Positions 1-6,776 of a stretch of 13,292 bases of DNA are shown piece by piece. The position numbers and the translations under genes were made by a program. The notes under the pieces were generated by a model. The model did no database searches and was not told where the DNA came from. It was given only the letters and a program-made list of their open reading frames with translations. How positions within the stretch are numbered: position 1 is the stretch's first letter; every line of letters begins with the position of its first letter. The DNA is from an uncultured Lachnospiraceae bacterium (GTDB lineage Bacteria > Bacillota_A > Clostridia > Lachnospirales > Lachnospiraceae): positions 1 to 13,292 of the forward strand of contig CATLIP010000035.1 in the NCBI GenBank assembly GCA_949957035.1, written 5' to 3'.

Positions 1-1
1 T

Positions 2-820
2 GTGGAAGAGCTGATTCAGCTTATGGTTGGACGTGAATTGACAGAGTCTTATCCGCCGAGAGGCGATTGTATCAAAGAAGACGACGTGCTTCTGGAGCTT
101 AAGGATGTGACAGGCAATGGTGATAAGAATATTTCCCTGAAGGTTCGCAGAGGTGAGATTCTGGGATTAGGCGGTCTGGTTGGCGCAGGGCGTACAGAGC
201 TTGCACAGATGATATTCGGCGCTGTGCCGAAGACATCAGGAACGATGATATTTAAAGGACAGGAAGTAAACCCGAGGAGTCCGAGGGAAGCAATAGATCT
301 GGGAATTGCGTTGGTGCCGGAAGACAGAAAACGTCACGGCGCGATGCTTGGCATATCCATCAAGAATAATATTAATATGCCAATATATGAGAGAAATTCA
401 AAACTGAGTGTCATTGACTCCAAGAAGGAGAAAGAGATTGCGGAGAAGTATCGCGACAATATGGCGATTAAGACGCCGTCTCTGAATCAGCTTGTAAAGA
501 ATCTAAGCGGTGGTAATCAGCAGAAGGTTATCCTTGGAAGATGGCTTGCTGCGGATTCGGAGCTGATTATTTTTGACGAGCCTACCCGAGGTATTGACGT
601 AGGGGCAAAATACGAGATTTATAAGTTAATGAATGACTTAGTAGAAAAGGAAGGAAAGGCAATTCTGATGATTTCTTCTGAGATGGAAGAATTAATGGGT
701 ATGTCTGATAGAATCATCGTACTGGCAGAAGGCGATATGACCGGTGAACTTAGCAAGGAAGAGTTCAGTCAGGAGACGATTATGGCATACGCGTCAGCGG
801 CCAATGTTGAGGAGGTCTAG
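2..820 (+). CDS. Sugar ABC transporter ATP-binding protein, RbsA/MglA type (C-terminal part only)
   Basis: This is the 3' part of a duplicated-domain sugar ABC ATPase that energises import of a monosaccharide or polyol at the cytoplasmic face of the membrane. RbsA-type proteins are about 500 aa and the 272 visible residues cover the inter-domain linker and the second nucleotide-binding domain. The gene runs off the left edge, so the GTG at position 2 is only the first in-frame codon. The second domain has the degenerate Walker A typical of the family (GLVGAGRTEL, with Arg in place of the usual Lys), the signature LSGGNQQKV and the Walker B IIFDEPTRGIDVGAK. The stop codon is one base from the permease ATG, so the two genes are translationally coupled. 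The substrate cannot be read from the sequence. The family call is firm. Confidence 0.95.
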   Translation: MEELIQLMVGRELTESYPPRGDCIKEDDVLLELKDVTGNGDKNISLKVRRGEILGLGGLVGAGRTELAQMIFGAVPKTSGTMIFKGQEVNPRSPREAIDLGIALVPEDRKRHGAMLGISIKNNINMPIYERNSKLSVIDSKKEKEIAEKYRDNMAIKTPSLNQLVKNLSGGNQQKVILGRWLAADSELIIFDEPTRGIDVGAKYEIYKLMNDLVEKEGKAILMISSEMEELMGMSDRIIVLAEGDMTGELSKEEFSQETIMAYASAANVEEV

Positions 821-821
821 T

Positions 822-1772
822 ATGAAAACGAACAGTATCGCAAATCAATTAAAGAGTAAGGCAATCTGGCTTGTGCTTATAGTTCTTGTGGTTGCCTTCA
901 CAATTGCAAATCCAAGATTTATTAATCCCAATAACCTGCTCACATTGTTGCGTCAGGTATCTATGTATGGTATTGCTTCTATCGGTATGACTTTCGTAAT
1001 TCTGTTAGGAGATATTGACCTTTCAACAGGTACGATTATTTCATTTGTAAATATTCTCTGTGCATATATGATGGTGAACATGGGAATTAACCCGGTTTTA
1101 GCAATTCTTGTTTCTTTAGCGGCATCAACGCTGATTGGTGTATTGAATGGTTTCATGGTGTCTACCATTGGTATTCCGGCTCTTATTGCCACTTTTGCGT
1201 CGCAGACAGCCTTCTATGGCCTTGCACTGATTATGTGCGGCGGTATGCCGATTAGTGGATTCTCAAAAGGATTCTCTCTGATTGGCCAGGGATATGTAGG
1301 GATTGTACCGATTCCTGTTATTATCATGGCTGTATGTTTTGCATTAGGTTCCTTTATTCTGAATAAGACTTACTTTGGACGCTATTTCTATGCGGTAGGC
1401 GGTAATATTGAGGCTGCGAAGCTGTCTGGTATCCGTGTAGGAAGGATTAAGTACCTTGTATTTGCTATTTCCGGTTTCTTTGCAGGTCTTGCAGGTATCG
1501 TTATGTTGTCCCGTACCAATTCCGGTAACACATCTTCCGGTGTTGGTTATGAGTTCGACGTTATCACCTGTGTGGTTTTAGGTGGTGTATCCGTAACAGG
1601 CGGTTATGGTAAGATGTCAGGTGTAGTTGCAGGTACATTTATTATCGGCGCTTTGCAGAATGGTATGGTACTTATGAATGTTAATTCTTATGTACAGGAT
1701 ATTATTATGGGTGTCGTACTCGCGCTGGCCGTAGGTTTTGACTGTATCCAGAAGAAGAGACAGCAGAATTAA
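822..1772 (+). CDS. Sugar ABC transporter permease, RbsC family
   Basis: This is the membrane-spanning permease that pairs with the preceding RbsA-type ATPase (BPD_transp_2 / RbsC-AraH-XylH family). It is 316 aa, the normal length, and strongly hydrophobic, with about 8-10 membrane segments starting at residues 12-30. The ATPase-contact loop is visible around GGNIEAAKLSGIRVGRIK. A family hallmark follows late in the protein (VVLGGVSVTGGYGKMSG). An in-frame extension reaches 744, but that would overlap the ATPase gene by 77 bases. The ATG at 822 is preferred because a GGAGG box (811-815) lies just before it, inside the end of the upstream gene. No periplasmic binding protein gene is in the window; it should lie to the left. 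The substrate is unknown. Confidence 0.94.
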   Translation: MKTNSIANQLKSKAIWLVLIVLVVAFTIANPRFINPNNLLTLLRQVSMYGIASIGMTFVILLGDIDLSTGTIISFVNILCAYMMVNMGINPVLAILVSLAASTLIGVLNGFMVSTIGIPALIATFASQTAFYGLALIMCGGMPISGFSKGFSLIGQGYVGIVPIPVIIMAVCFALGSFILNKTYFGRYFYAVGGNIEAAKLSGIRVGRIKYLVFAISGFFAGLAGIVMLSRTNSGNTSSGVGYEFDVITCVVLGGVSVTGGYGKMSGVVAGTFIIGALQNGMVLMNVNSYVQDIIMGVVLALAVGFDCIQKKRQQN

Positions 1773-1793
1773 TATTAGTTTGGAGGTAATAGT

Positions 1794-2816
1794 ATGAAAG
1801 CAGCAGTGTATCATGGCCCGCATGATTTGAGGGTAGAGGAAGTGCCGGTAAGAGAATTGAAGGACAACGAGGTGTTGATTCAGGTAAAGTATTGCGGTGT
1901 ATGCGGTACTGATATGCACATCTTTAACGGAGACGGCGGTTCCTTCGAGGTTCATCCTCCGTTGATTCCCGGGCATGAGTTCTCAGGGGTTGTGGCCAAG
2001 GTAGGAGCGTCGGTTACAGCAGTAAAGGAAGGCGACAGAGTGAGCGGAGACCCTAATGATATGTGCGGGGAGTGTTATTTCTGTAAGAATGCCATGCAGC
2101 ATTTCTGTACCAATAATATCGGCGTGGGAACGACGGTTGACGGTGGATTTGCCGAGTATGTAATCATGCGCGAGAAGCAGGTTTATAAGTTCTCGGAGAG
2201 CTTAAGCTTTAAAGAGGCGGCAATGGCAGAGCCGATTTCCTGCTGCCTGCATGGTATCGACCTTTGTAATATTAAGTCCGGATGTACGGTTCTTGTCATG
2301 GGCGGCGGTCCTATTGGAATGATTATGATGCAGCTTGCGAAGAATGCGGGCGCGGCAAGAGTGATTATGTCTGAGCCGGTGGAAGAAAAGAGAGAGCTGG
2401 CGCTAAAACTCGGGGCTACCAAGACGATTAATCCGATTGAAGAGGATGTACAGGCGGTATTGGCGGATTATTGCGAGAATGTGGATGTAGTAATCGAGTG
2501 TGTAGGCAATATTCACACGCAGGAAGATGCAGTGAAATTCGCAGGAAAAGGCGCGACGGTTATGTATTTTGGATTGGCTTCACCGGAAGAGGCATATCCG
2601 CTTAAGCCGGATGATGTGTTCAAGAAAGAGCTTACAATTACTTCTTCCTTTATCAATCCGTATACCTTTGAAAGGGCAATCCGCGTACTGGAGTCAGGGA
2701 ACATTGAGCTTGAGAGCCTGATTACCAATGTGGTGCCGCTTGACGATATTGTGGATGTGTTCACGAAGCCGGAGTACCGCAGAGCGGGGAAGGCAATGAT
2801 AAAGATTGCTGATTAA
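1794..2816 (+). CDS. Zinc-dependent medium-chain alcohol/polyol dehydrogenase
   Basis: This is a 340-aa NAD(H)-dependent zinc dehydrogenase of the MDR superfamily, sorbitol/threonine dehydrogenase branch, expected to oxidise a secondary alcohol of a polyol or sugar in the cytoplasm. The catalytic zinc site is visible as C37 (CGVCGTD), H61-E62 (PGHE) and E146 (AEP). The structural zinc lobe has four cysteines, C91, C94, C97 and C105. The Rossmann nucleotide site is GGGPIG at about 170-175, and an acidic E194 at the end of the second strand favours NAD over NADP. It begins 21 bp after the permease with GGAGG upstream (1782-1786), so it belongs to the sugar transporter operon. Oxidation of the imported polyol is therefore a reasonable inference. 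The exact substrate (sorbitol, galactitol, threonine, butanediol) is not determinable from sequence alone. Confidence 0.92.
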   Translation: MKAAVYHGPHDLRVEEVPVRELKDNEVLIQVKYCGVCGTDMHIFNGDGGSFEVHPPLIPGHEFSGVVAKVGASVTAVKEGDRVSGDPNDMCGECYFCKNAMQHFCTNNIGVGTTVDGGFAEYVIMREKQVYKFSESLSFKEAAMAEPISCCLHGIDLCNIKSGCTVLVMGGGPIGMIMMQLAKNAGAARVIMSEPVEEKRELALKLGATKTINPIEEDVQAVLADYCENVDVVIECVGNIHTQEDAVKFAGKGATVMYFGLASPEEAYPLKPDDVFKKELTITSSFINPYTFERAIRVLESGNIELESLITNVVPLDDIVDVFTKPEYRRAGKAMIKIAD

Positions 2817-2824
2817 TATCTCAG

Positions 2825-2858
2825 AAAAATACCCTCAGTATTTCCGAGGGTATTTTTT
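2825..2858. terminator. Bidirectional intrinsic terminator between convergent genes
   Basis: A perfect stem, AAAAATACCCTC (2825-2836) pairing with GAGGGTATTTTT (2846-2857), encloses a 9-nt loop. It lies between the dehydrogenase stop and the araC-family stop. The T run on one strand and the A run on the other let it serve both convergent transcripts. Confidence 0.9.
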
Positions 2859-3758
2859 CTAATTTTCATTTGCGCACTTTCGATATTGTGAGGGTGTACA
2901 TCCATAAAGCTCCCGAAAAGATTTTGCAAAATAACTCATCTCTGAAAACCCGCATCTAATTCCAATATCAACAATCTTGTAATCAGTGGTCTCCAGTAAT
3001 TTTTCCGCCTGATGCATACGAAAATGCTTTAAATATTGAAACGGAGTTCTGCCAATCCCGTTTCTAAAGCAGCGCAGGGCTTCGCTGACGCTGACAGAAG
3101 CGCTTGCGGCAATCTGTTCAAGTGTGACTGCCTCGGAATAGTGGCTGTGAATGTATTCCAGCATTAATTTCATACGCTCGCTATTACGCTGAAATTTGGT
3201 AGAAGGTCTTACAGAAGAAGGCTGATGGCGGGTGATTAGTTCATAGAGGATATGAGACATTCGGTCGCGGATTAAAAACTCATATCCATATTCCTCAGAC
3301 ATATGAATCTCCCAGCTTCGTTCCAGCGTATCGAGAATCTCCCGCTGCCACGCAACCTTCTGTTCTAAATAAACGCTGTCTGCCTGAGTATTCTGACAAA
3401 AGGGATAAATATATTTTTGCCAAAAGACGGTATCCTGCCCGCCTCCGATTAGGCGCGGGTGAAATATAATCGAATGAAGTCGTGATATCTCTTTGCGGGC
3501 GTTTCCTATGGAATGGAGGACGCCGGAATTTAAGAAGATTCCGCTGCCTTCCGGTATAATGCGGCGGTTATTCCCGGCTCTGATATCGGCGGCGCCCTCC
3601 ACAACGCGGATAACCTCCCATTCGTCATGCCAGTGCCATGGAAGGTCGTCCGAACGGAGACGGTCCTCATAACATGCGGAGGGGAAGAGAGAGGAGCCGA
3701 AGGTAGTCAATTCCCTGCCCTGAGAGCTTATTCGGATAGGGCACATGGATAATTCCAT
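2859..3758 (-). CDS. AraC-family transcriptional regulator with N-terminal cupin sensor
   Basis: This is a 299-aa one-component regulator. The N-terminal half is a cupin-like sugar-sensing domain (PWHWHDEWEVIRVVEG at about 40-55, with a histidine-rich first strand). The C-terminal 100 residues are the paired helix-turn-helix AraC/XylS domain, ending in the family hallmark (IVDIGIRCGFSEMSYFAKSF, then YGCTPSQYRK). The start is set by a perfect AAAGGAGG Shine-Dalgarno (3767-3774 on the minus strand) 8 bases before the ATG at 3758. It converges on the sugar ABC/dehydrogenase operon and diverges from an MFS transporter gene, so it could control either. A SigA-like promoter with a palindrome in its spacer precedes it. 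The effector is unknown. Confidence 0.93.
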   Translation of the reverse strand: MELSMCPIRISSQGRELTTFGSSLFPSACYEDRLRSDDLPWHWHDEWEVIRVVEGAADIRAGNNRRIIPEGSGIFLNSGVLHSIGNARKEISRLHSIIFHPRLIGGGQDTVFWQKYIYPFCQNTQADSVYLEQKVAWQREILDTLERSWEIHMSEEYGYEFLIRDRMSHILYELITRHQPSSVRPSTKFQRNSERMKLMLEYIHSHYSEAVTLEQIAASASVSVSEALRCFRNGIGRTPFQYLKHFRMHQAEKLLETTDYKIVDIGIRCGFSEMSYFAKSFRELYGCTPSQYRKCANEN

Positions 3759-3832
3759 TGATAAAACCTCCTTTGCGGTGTAAAAAATCTGACGAAATAT
3801 TCATATAATTTGAAGATTTTATAATATAAAAA

Positions 3833-3858
3833 ATATGATTTTGATGATAAAATCATAT
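3833..3858. repeat. Perfect 10-bp inverted repeat in the araC/MFS divergent region
   Basis: ATATGATTTT (3833-3842), six bases, then AAAATCATAT (3849-3858). It overlaps the inferred -10 of the araC-family promoter on the minus strand and ends two bases before the 14-bp palindrome. It may be an operator or a short hairpin. The function is inferred from position only. Confidence 0.6.
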
Positions 3859-3880
3859 CATAAACCGGTTTATAACACAA
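3852..3880 (-). promoter_or_regulatory. Probable SigA-type promoter of the araC-family gene
   Basis: Read on the minus strand: -35 TTGTGT (3880-3875), a 17-bp spacer, -10 TATGAT (3857-3852). This is the best-spaced match I found upstream of the araC-family gene, about 95 bp before its start codon. The spacer is almost wholly occupied by the perfect palindrome at 3860-3873. Confidence 0.5.
3860..3873. repeat. 14-bp perfect palindrome, candidate operator
   Basis: ATAAACCGGTTTAT is perfectly symmetric with a central CCGG. LacI/GalR-family operators are palindromes of this size with a central CpG, so this resembles one, although no LacI-family gene is in the window. It lies inside the -35/-10 spacer of the inferred minus-strand promoter, where a bound protein would block RNA polymerase. 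Confidence 0.6.
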
Positions 3881-3894
3881 GCAACTGTTTGAAA

Positions 3895-3900
3895 TATAAT
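3895..3900 (+). promoter_or_regulatory. Possible -10 element for the MFS gene
   Basis: A perfect TATAAT hexamer lies about 150 bp upstream of the MFS start. The matching -35 is poor (TATAAC at 3871-3876, 18-bp spacing), so if it is used it probably needs an activator such as the adjacent AraC-family protein. The rest of 3901-4050 contains no recognisable gene. Confidence 0.3.
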
Positions 3901-3982
3901 CCTCTGGGTGTTGATTTTCTGTTACTTGGGGCGCCGCAGGCGTCAACAATAACAGCATAATAGCTTCGCTGCGCTATATCTA

Positions 3983-4010
3983 TGAAATTTTTCCTTAAAC
4001 ATAAATTTCA
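3983..4010. repeat. 8-bp inverted repeat in the MFS leader
   Basis: TGAAATTT (3983-3990), 12 bases, then AAATTTCA (4003-4010). It sits about 40 bp before the chosen MFS start codon, in the part that would be coding if the upstream ATG at 3982 were used. It could be an operator half-site pair or chance in AT-rich DNA. Confidence 0.35.
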
Positions 4011-4050
4011 GACAGTTGCGCCTTATTTTGGGAAAGAGAGGAATCGGTTT

Positions 4051-5244
4051 ATGAAGACAATTATGAGTAAACAGCAGAGCTGCGTAATAACAATAGGATG
4101 TTTTTTAAGTTATTTTTTGTTTGGATTAATTGATAACATGAAAGGACAGACTCTTCCTACGCTGCTGGATGATACAGGATATAGTTATTCTGTGGGTGGG
4201 ACCATTATATTAAGTGAATATACCGGATTTTTCCTGGCAGCTTTTCTTGCGGGTATACTTGCTGATATTTTTGGCAAAAAGTCAACTCTTATCATTGCAG
4301 GAGTATGTCTGGCGGTTGGAGTTACCGGGTATGCCTGTTCAACACAGCTTATGATTTTAATCGGATTTATTTTTATGATTGGCCTTGGTCTTGGAATGTT
4401 GGAGCTTAGCGGAAGCAATATCATATCGGGGCTTCATGATACAAAAAAGGCAGGTTTTTATCTTAATCTTCTGAATGCTTTTTATGGAATAGGGGCTATT
4501 CTTACACCGGCGGCAGTGGGGGCCATGTTGAGGTTGGGGCTTTCATGGAGAAGGATATACGTGACGAGCCTGGTTTTCATTATTCCAATTTTGTTGTATT
4601 TTGTTTTCATGAAATACCCGAAGGGAAGGGAGATCAAAAAGGAGCGTCGGGGTATCTATATAAGAGAGACGGTGAGCCTTATTTCCCAAAAAGAAGTATG
4701 TATGATGTATATCTTTATATTCGCATATGTGGCTGCAGAGATTGCAGTAGCAACATGGTTCGTGGAGTTCCTTCAGACAGAGAAACAGATTGGAGACGAG
4801 AAGAGCGCGGCCTTTTTTTCGGCTTATTTTGCACTGCTGATGGCAGGAAGGCTGTTGGGAAGCCTTGTTGTGGACAGGGTCGGATATCTGAAAAGTCTGG
4901 TAATATTTGCTGCAGTTTCCATAGTGTGTCTTGGAATAGGAATATTAGGAACATCGGCAATGGCATGGATATTGATTATTGTCGGTTTTGGATTTTCCAT
5001 TATATTTCCTACGGCAACAGCAGTAATCTCCACGATACCCGCTAAAAACCCGGGGACGATGCTGGGAATCTTTTTCGCATGCGGAGGGCTTGGCGGAATG
5101 GCAGGGCCTTGGCTTGTGGGAATAGTGAGTGAAACGGCCGGATTAAAAGCAGGAATGATGATAAACGTGGGATATTGCCTGGTAATGTTGGCGTCAGTGG
5201 CAATGCTGATGCGGGAAAATATTTTAAAGAGGAACGATGAGTAA
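4051..5244 (+). CDS. MFS transporter, FHS/fucose-permease-like
   Basis: This is a 397-aa major facilitator with about 12 membrane segments, split by a cytoplasmic loop around residues 190-210 (KYPKGREIKKERR). The motif-A loop between TM2 and TM3 is visible as GILADIFGKKS. The segment with GLGLGMLELSGSN and then NLLNAFYGIGAILTP matches the FHS (FucP-like) family, which usually symports sugars with protons. An upstream in-frame ATG at 3982 is rejected. It has no RBS and adds a basic 23-residue tail before the natural N-terminus, whereas the ATG at 4051 has GAGAGGA nearby (4036-4042). It is divergent from the araC-family gene and convergent with pepP. The substrate is unknown; sugar is the best guess. 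Confidence 0.88.
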   Translation: MKTIMSKQQSCVITIGCFLSYFLFGLIDNMKGQTLPTLLDDTGYSYSVGGTIILSEYTGFFLAAFLAGILADIFGKKSTLIIAGVCLAVGVTGYACSTQLMILIGFIFMIGLGLGMLELSGSNIISGLHDTKKAGFYLNLLNAFYGIGAILTPAAVGAMLRLGLSWRRIYVTSLVFIIPILLYFVFMKYPKGREIKKERRGIYIRETVSLISQKEVCMMYIFIFAYVAAEIAVATWFVEFLQTEKQIGDEKSAAFFSAYFALLMAGRLLGSLVVDRVGYLKSLVIFAAVSIVCLGIGILGTSAMAWILIIVGFGFSIIFPTATAVISTIPAKNPGTMLGIFFACGGLGGMAGPWLVGIVSETAGLKAGMMINVGYCLVMLASVAMLMRENILKRNDE

Positions 5245-5269
5245 GGAAAGAGCGCTTTCAGAAGAAAAG

Positions 5270-5307
5270 GGATGTCGAAAAATAATATTTACGACATCCT
5301 CGTTTTT
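5270..5307. terminator. Intrinsic terminator between convergent MFS and pepP genes
   Basis: A perfect 8-bp stem, GGATGTCG (5270-5277) with CGACATCC (5292-5299), and a 14-nt AT-rich loop are followed by TCGTTTTT on the plus strand. On the minus strand CCTTTTC follows, so it probably also terminates pepP transcription. Confidence 0.82.
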
Positions 5308-5317
5308 AAAGAGTAGT

Positions 5318-6565
5318 TTATTTGCTGCGGGCCATGAAAGACTCAATCTCCTCCACCGTCTTAGGAATCCTTCCGGACAGCACTTCACAGCCGTCTTTTG
5401 TTACGAGAAGGGTATCCTCGATGCGGATGCCCAGCTTCAAATCATCAAAATACAGCCCCGGTTCCAGCGTAAACATCATATTTTCTTCCAGAGGAACATC
5501 ATTCTCCCCCACATCATGAGTATAAAGACCGATATAATGGCCAGAACCATGGAAATAGTATTTGGAAATCTCCTGAGGCTCCTTTATATATCCAAGACGG
5601 ATTAATTCGTCTGCCATCACAGATTTGCTCAGCTCTTGCAGCTCCTCCTTTGGCTGTCCCGGCTTCGATGCGGCAATGGCGGCGTCAAGACCCGCAAGTA
5701 CCACGTTGTAGAGTGTCTTTTGCTCTTCGGTAAATTTCCCGTTCACAGGAAATGTCCTGCTTACGTCAGAGGCATAATAGCCCCACTCAGCGCCAAGGTC
5801 GAAGAGAATCATATCTCCGTTCTGCATCTGTCGGTTGTTCTCCTCATAGTGCATACAACAGGCATTGAGTCCGGAAGCGGCAATGGTAGGAAATGCATGG
5901 CGGGCGTTTAAAGACTTCAGGGTATAGTCGAAATGCGCTTCGATTTCGTACTCATACATGTCGGGACGTAAATGAGAGAGGATATTCTCCACACCTTTGG
6001 TTGTAATGTCGCAGGCCTTTCGATGCAGCGCAATCTCTTCGGGAGTTTTAACCTGACGCATGAGAGACATATGGTGAAAGGTATTGTGCATCTGAAGCGT
6101 GGGGTTGTATTCACGTACCCGGGCGGCGAATCTTTGGGCCTCATTCATAGAGAACGTCCCTTCCCAGTTGGCAATATCAATATACACATGTTCCACCCGG
6201 TCCGGGTATCTTAAAAAGGGGAGAGATTCCTCGAATTTCTCCAGATACTGCACATTCTCAATCCCTGTCTCTTCCTTAACGCTTTCTGTGGTATAAAAAA
6301 GGCCGAGCCATCTTTTTGCCTTTTCATCCGGATGGTCAATAAATAATGTCTCTTGAACCTTCCCGGCTGTTTTGGTAATCATCAATACCGCTTTAGGCTG
6401 TGTGAAACCGGTGAGATAGTAGAAATTAGCATATGGGGTGAACTTATACATCCCGTCGCCGCGGTCTTCGCGCTCTCTGCCGGAGAAAACAAAGCCTACG
6501 GCCGGCTCATTTAGTAAATCGGCATATAATTTCCTTCTTGACGCATGAAAATCCTTGCTAATCAT
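5318..6565 (-). CDS. pepP: Xaa-Pro aminopeptidase (M24B metallopeptidase)
   Basis: This 415-aa cytoplasmic aminopeptidase P removes an N-terminal residue preceding proline. The N-terminal AMP_N domain (about 1-145) includes the YANFYYLTGF stretch. The C-terminal pita-bread domain carries the complete dinuclear metal site: D256 (LFDLGAE), D267 (ASDVSRTF), H343 (HGSGHYIGL), E368 (TLEPG) and E383 (RIEDT). H239 is in the position of the conserved substrate-binding histidine. The start is fixed by an AAGGAGGA Shine-Dalgarno (6575-6582, minus strand) ahead of the ATG at 6565. Length and motifs are normal for PepP. It stands alone between two MFS genes and is probably a peptide-nutrition housekeeping gene. 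Confidence 0.95.
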   Translation of the reverse strand: MISKDFHASRRKLYADLLNEPAVGFVFSGREREDRGDGMYKFTPYANFYYLTGFTQPKAVLMITKTAGKVQETLFIDHPDEKAKRWLGLFYTTESVKEETGIENVQYLEKFEESLPFLRYPDRVEHVYIDIANWEGTFSMNEAQRFAARVREYNPTLQMHNTFHHMSLMRQVKTPEEIALHRKACDITTKGVENILSHLRPDMYEYEIEAHFDYTLKSLNARHAFPTIAASGLNACCMHYEENNRQMQNGDMILFDLGAEWGYYASDVSRTFPVNGKFTEEQKTLYNVVLAGLDAAIAASKPGQPKEELQELSKSVMADELIRLGYIKEPQEISKYYFHGSGHYIGLYTHDVGENDVPLEENMMFTLEPGLYFDDLKLGIRIEDTLLVTKDGCEVLSGRIPKTVEEIESFMARSK

Positions 6566-6600
6566 ATAGAAACCTCCTCCTTGTCAAAAGTAATTCACTG

Positions 6601-6629
6601 TTGATTTTTATAGAAAGAAATGATATATT
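6601..6629 (+). promoter_or_regulatory. Candidate plus-strand promoter in the pepP/MFS gap
   Basis: TTGATT (6601-6606), a 17-bp spacer and TATATT (6624-6629) face the downstream MFS gene. Transcription would start near 6636, right at the beginning of the two-helix element at 6631-6689. The spacing is ideal and the hexamers are four of six or better. Confidence 0.4.
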
Positions 6630-6630
6630 A

Positions 6631-6689
6631 AGAATCAGGAAAGCACCCAGCCTATCCCGTTTTCCAACCGGGATAGGCATTTTGATTCT
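6631..6689. promoter_or_regulatory. Two-helix inverted-repeat element in the pepP/MFS divergent region
   Basis: The inner stem is 10 bp and perfect: GCCTATCCCG (6650-6659) with CGGGATAGGC (6669-6678), and a 9-nt loop. An outer stem, AGAATCA (6631-6637) with TGATTCT (6683-6689), encloses it with an unequal internal loop. It lacks a proper T run on either strand (ATTTTG on plus), and no gene ends here, so it is not a normal terminator. It could be leader RNA structure for either divergent gene, or an operator. Confidence 0.5.
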
Positions 6690-6696
6690 CTGGTAC

Positions 6697-6725
6697 AGAG
6701 TATCATCTTTTACCGTTTAGTTCAA
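6697..6725 (-). promoter_or_regulatory. Candidate pepP promoter
   Basis: On the minus strand: TTGAAC (6725-6720), a 17-bp spacer, TACTCT (6702-6697). If used, the pepP transcript would carry the inverted-repeat element at 6631-6689 in its leader. A closer alternative, TTCTTA-16-TATAAA, also exists, so this assignment is tentative. Confidence 0.35.
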
Positions 6726-6776
6726 CAATAATCTATAATATAAGATGAAATAAAAATCAGAGTAGGATGAAAAGAA

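Noticed and set aside
3728..3958. 76-codon minus-strand frame over the araC start and the divergent gap
   Set aside because: It overlaps the araC-family start in another frame, covers the inferred promoter and palindromes, and has no family resemblance or RBS.
4545..5045. 166-codon plus-strand frame inside the first MFS gene
   Set aside because: It is a shifted frame within a clear 12-TM transporter; the composition is unlike a real protein and there is no RBS.
6650..6682. Inverted repeat as a simple intrinsic terminator
   Set aside because: There is only a short ATTTTG after it on plus and no T run on minus, and both neighbouring genes diverge from this gap, so no transcript needs terminating here.
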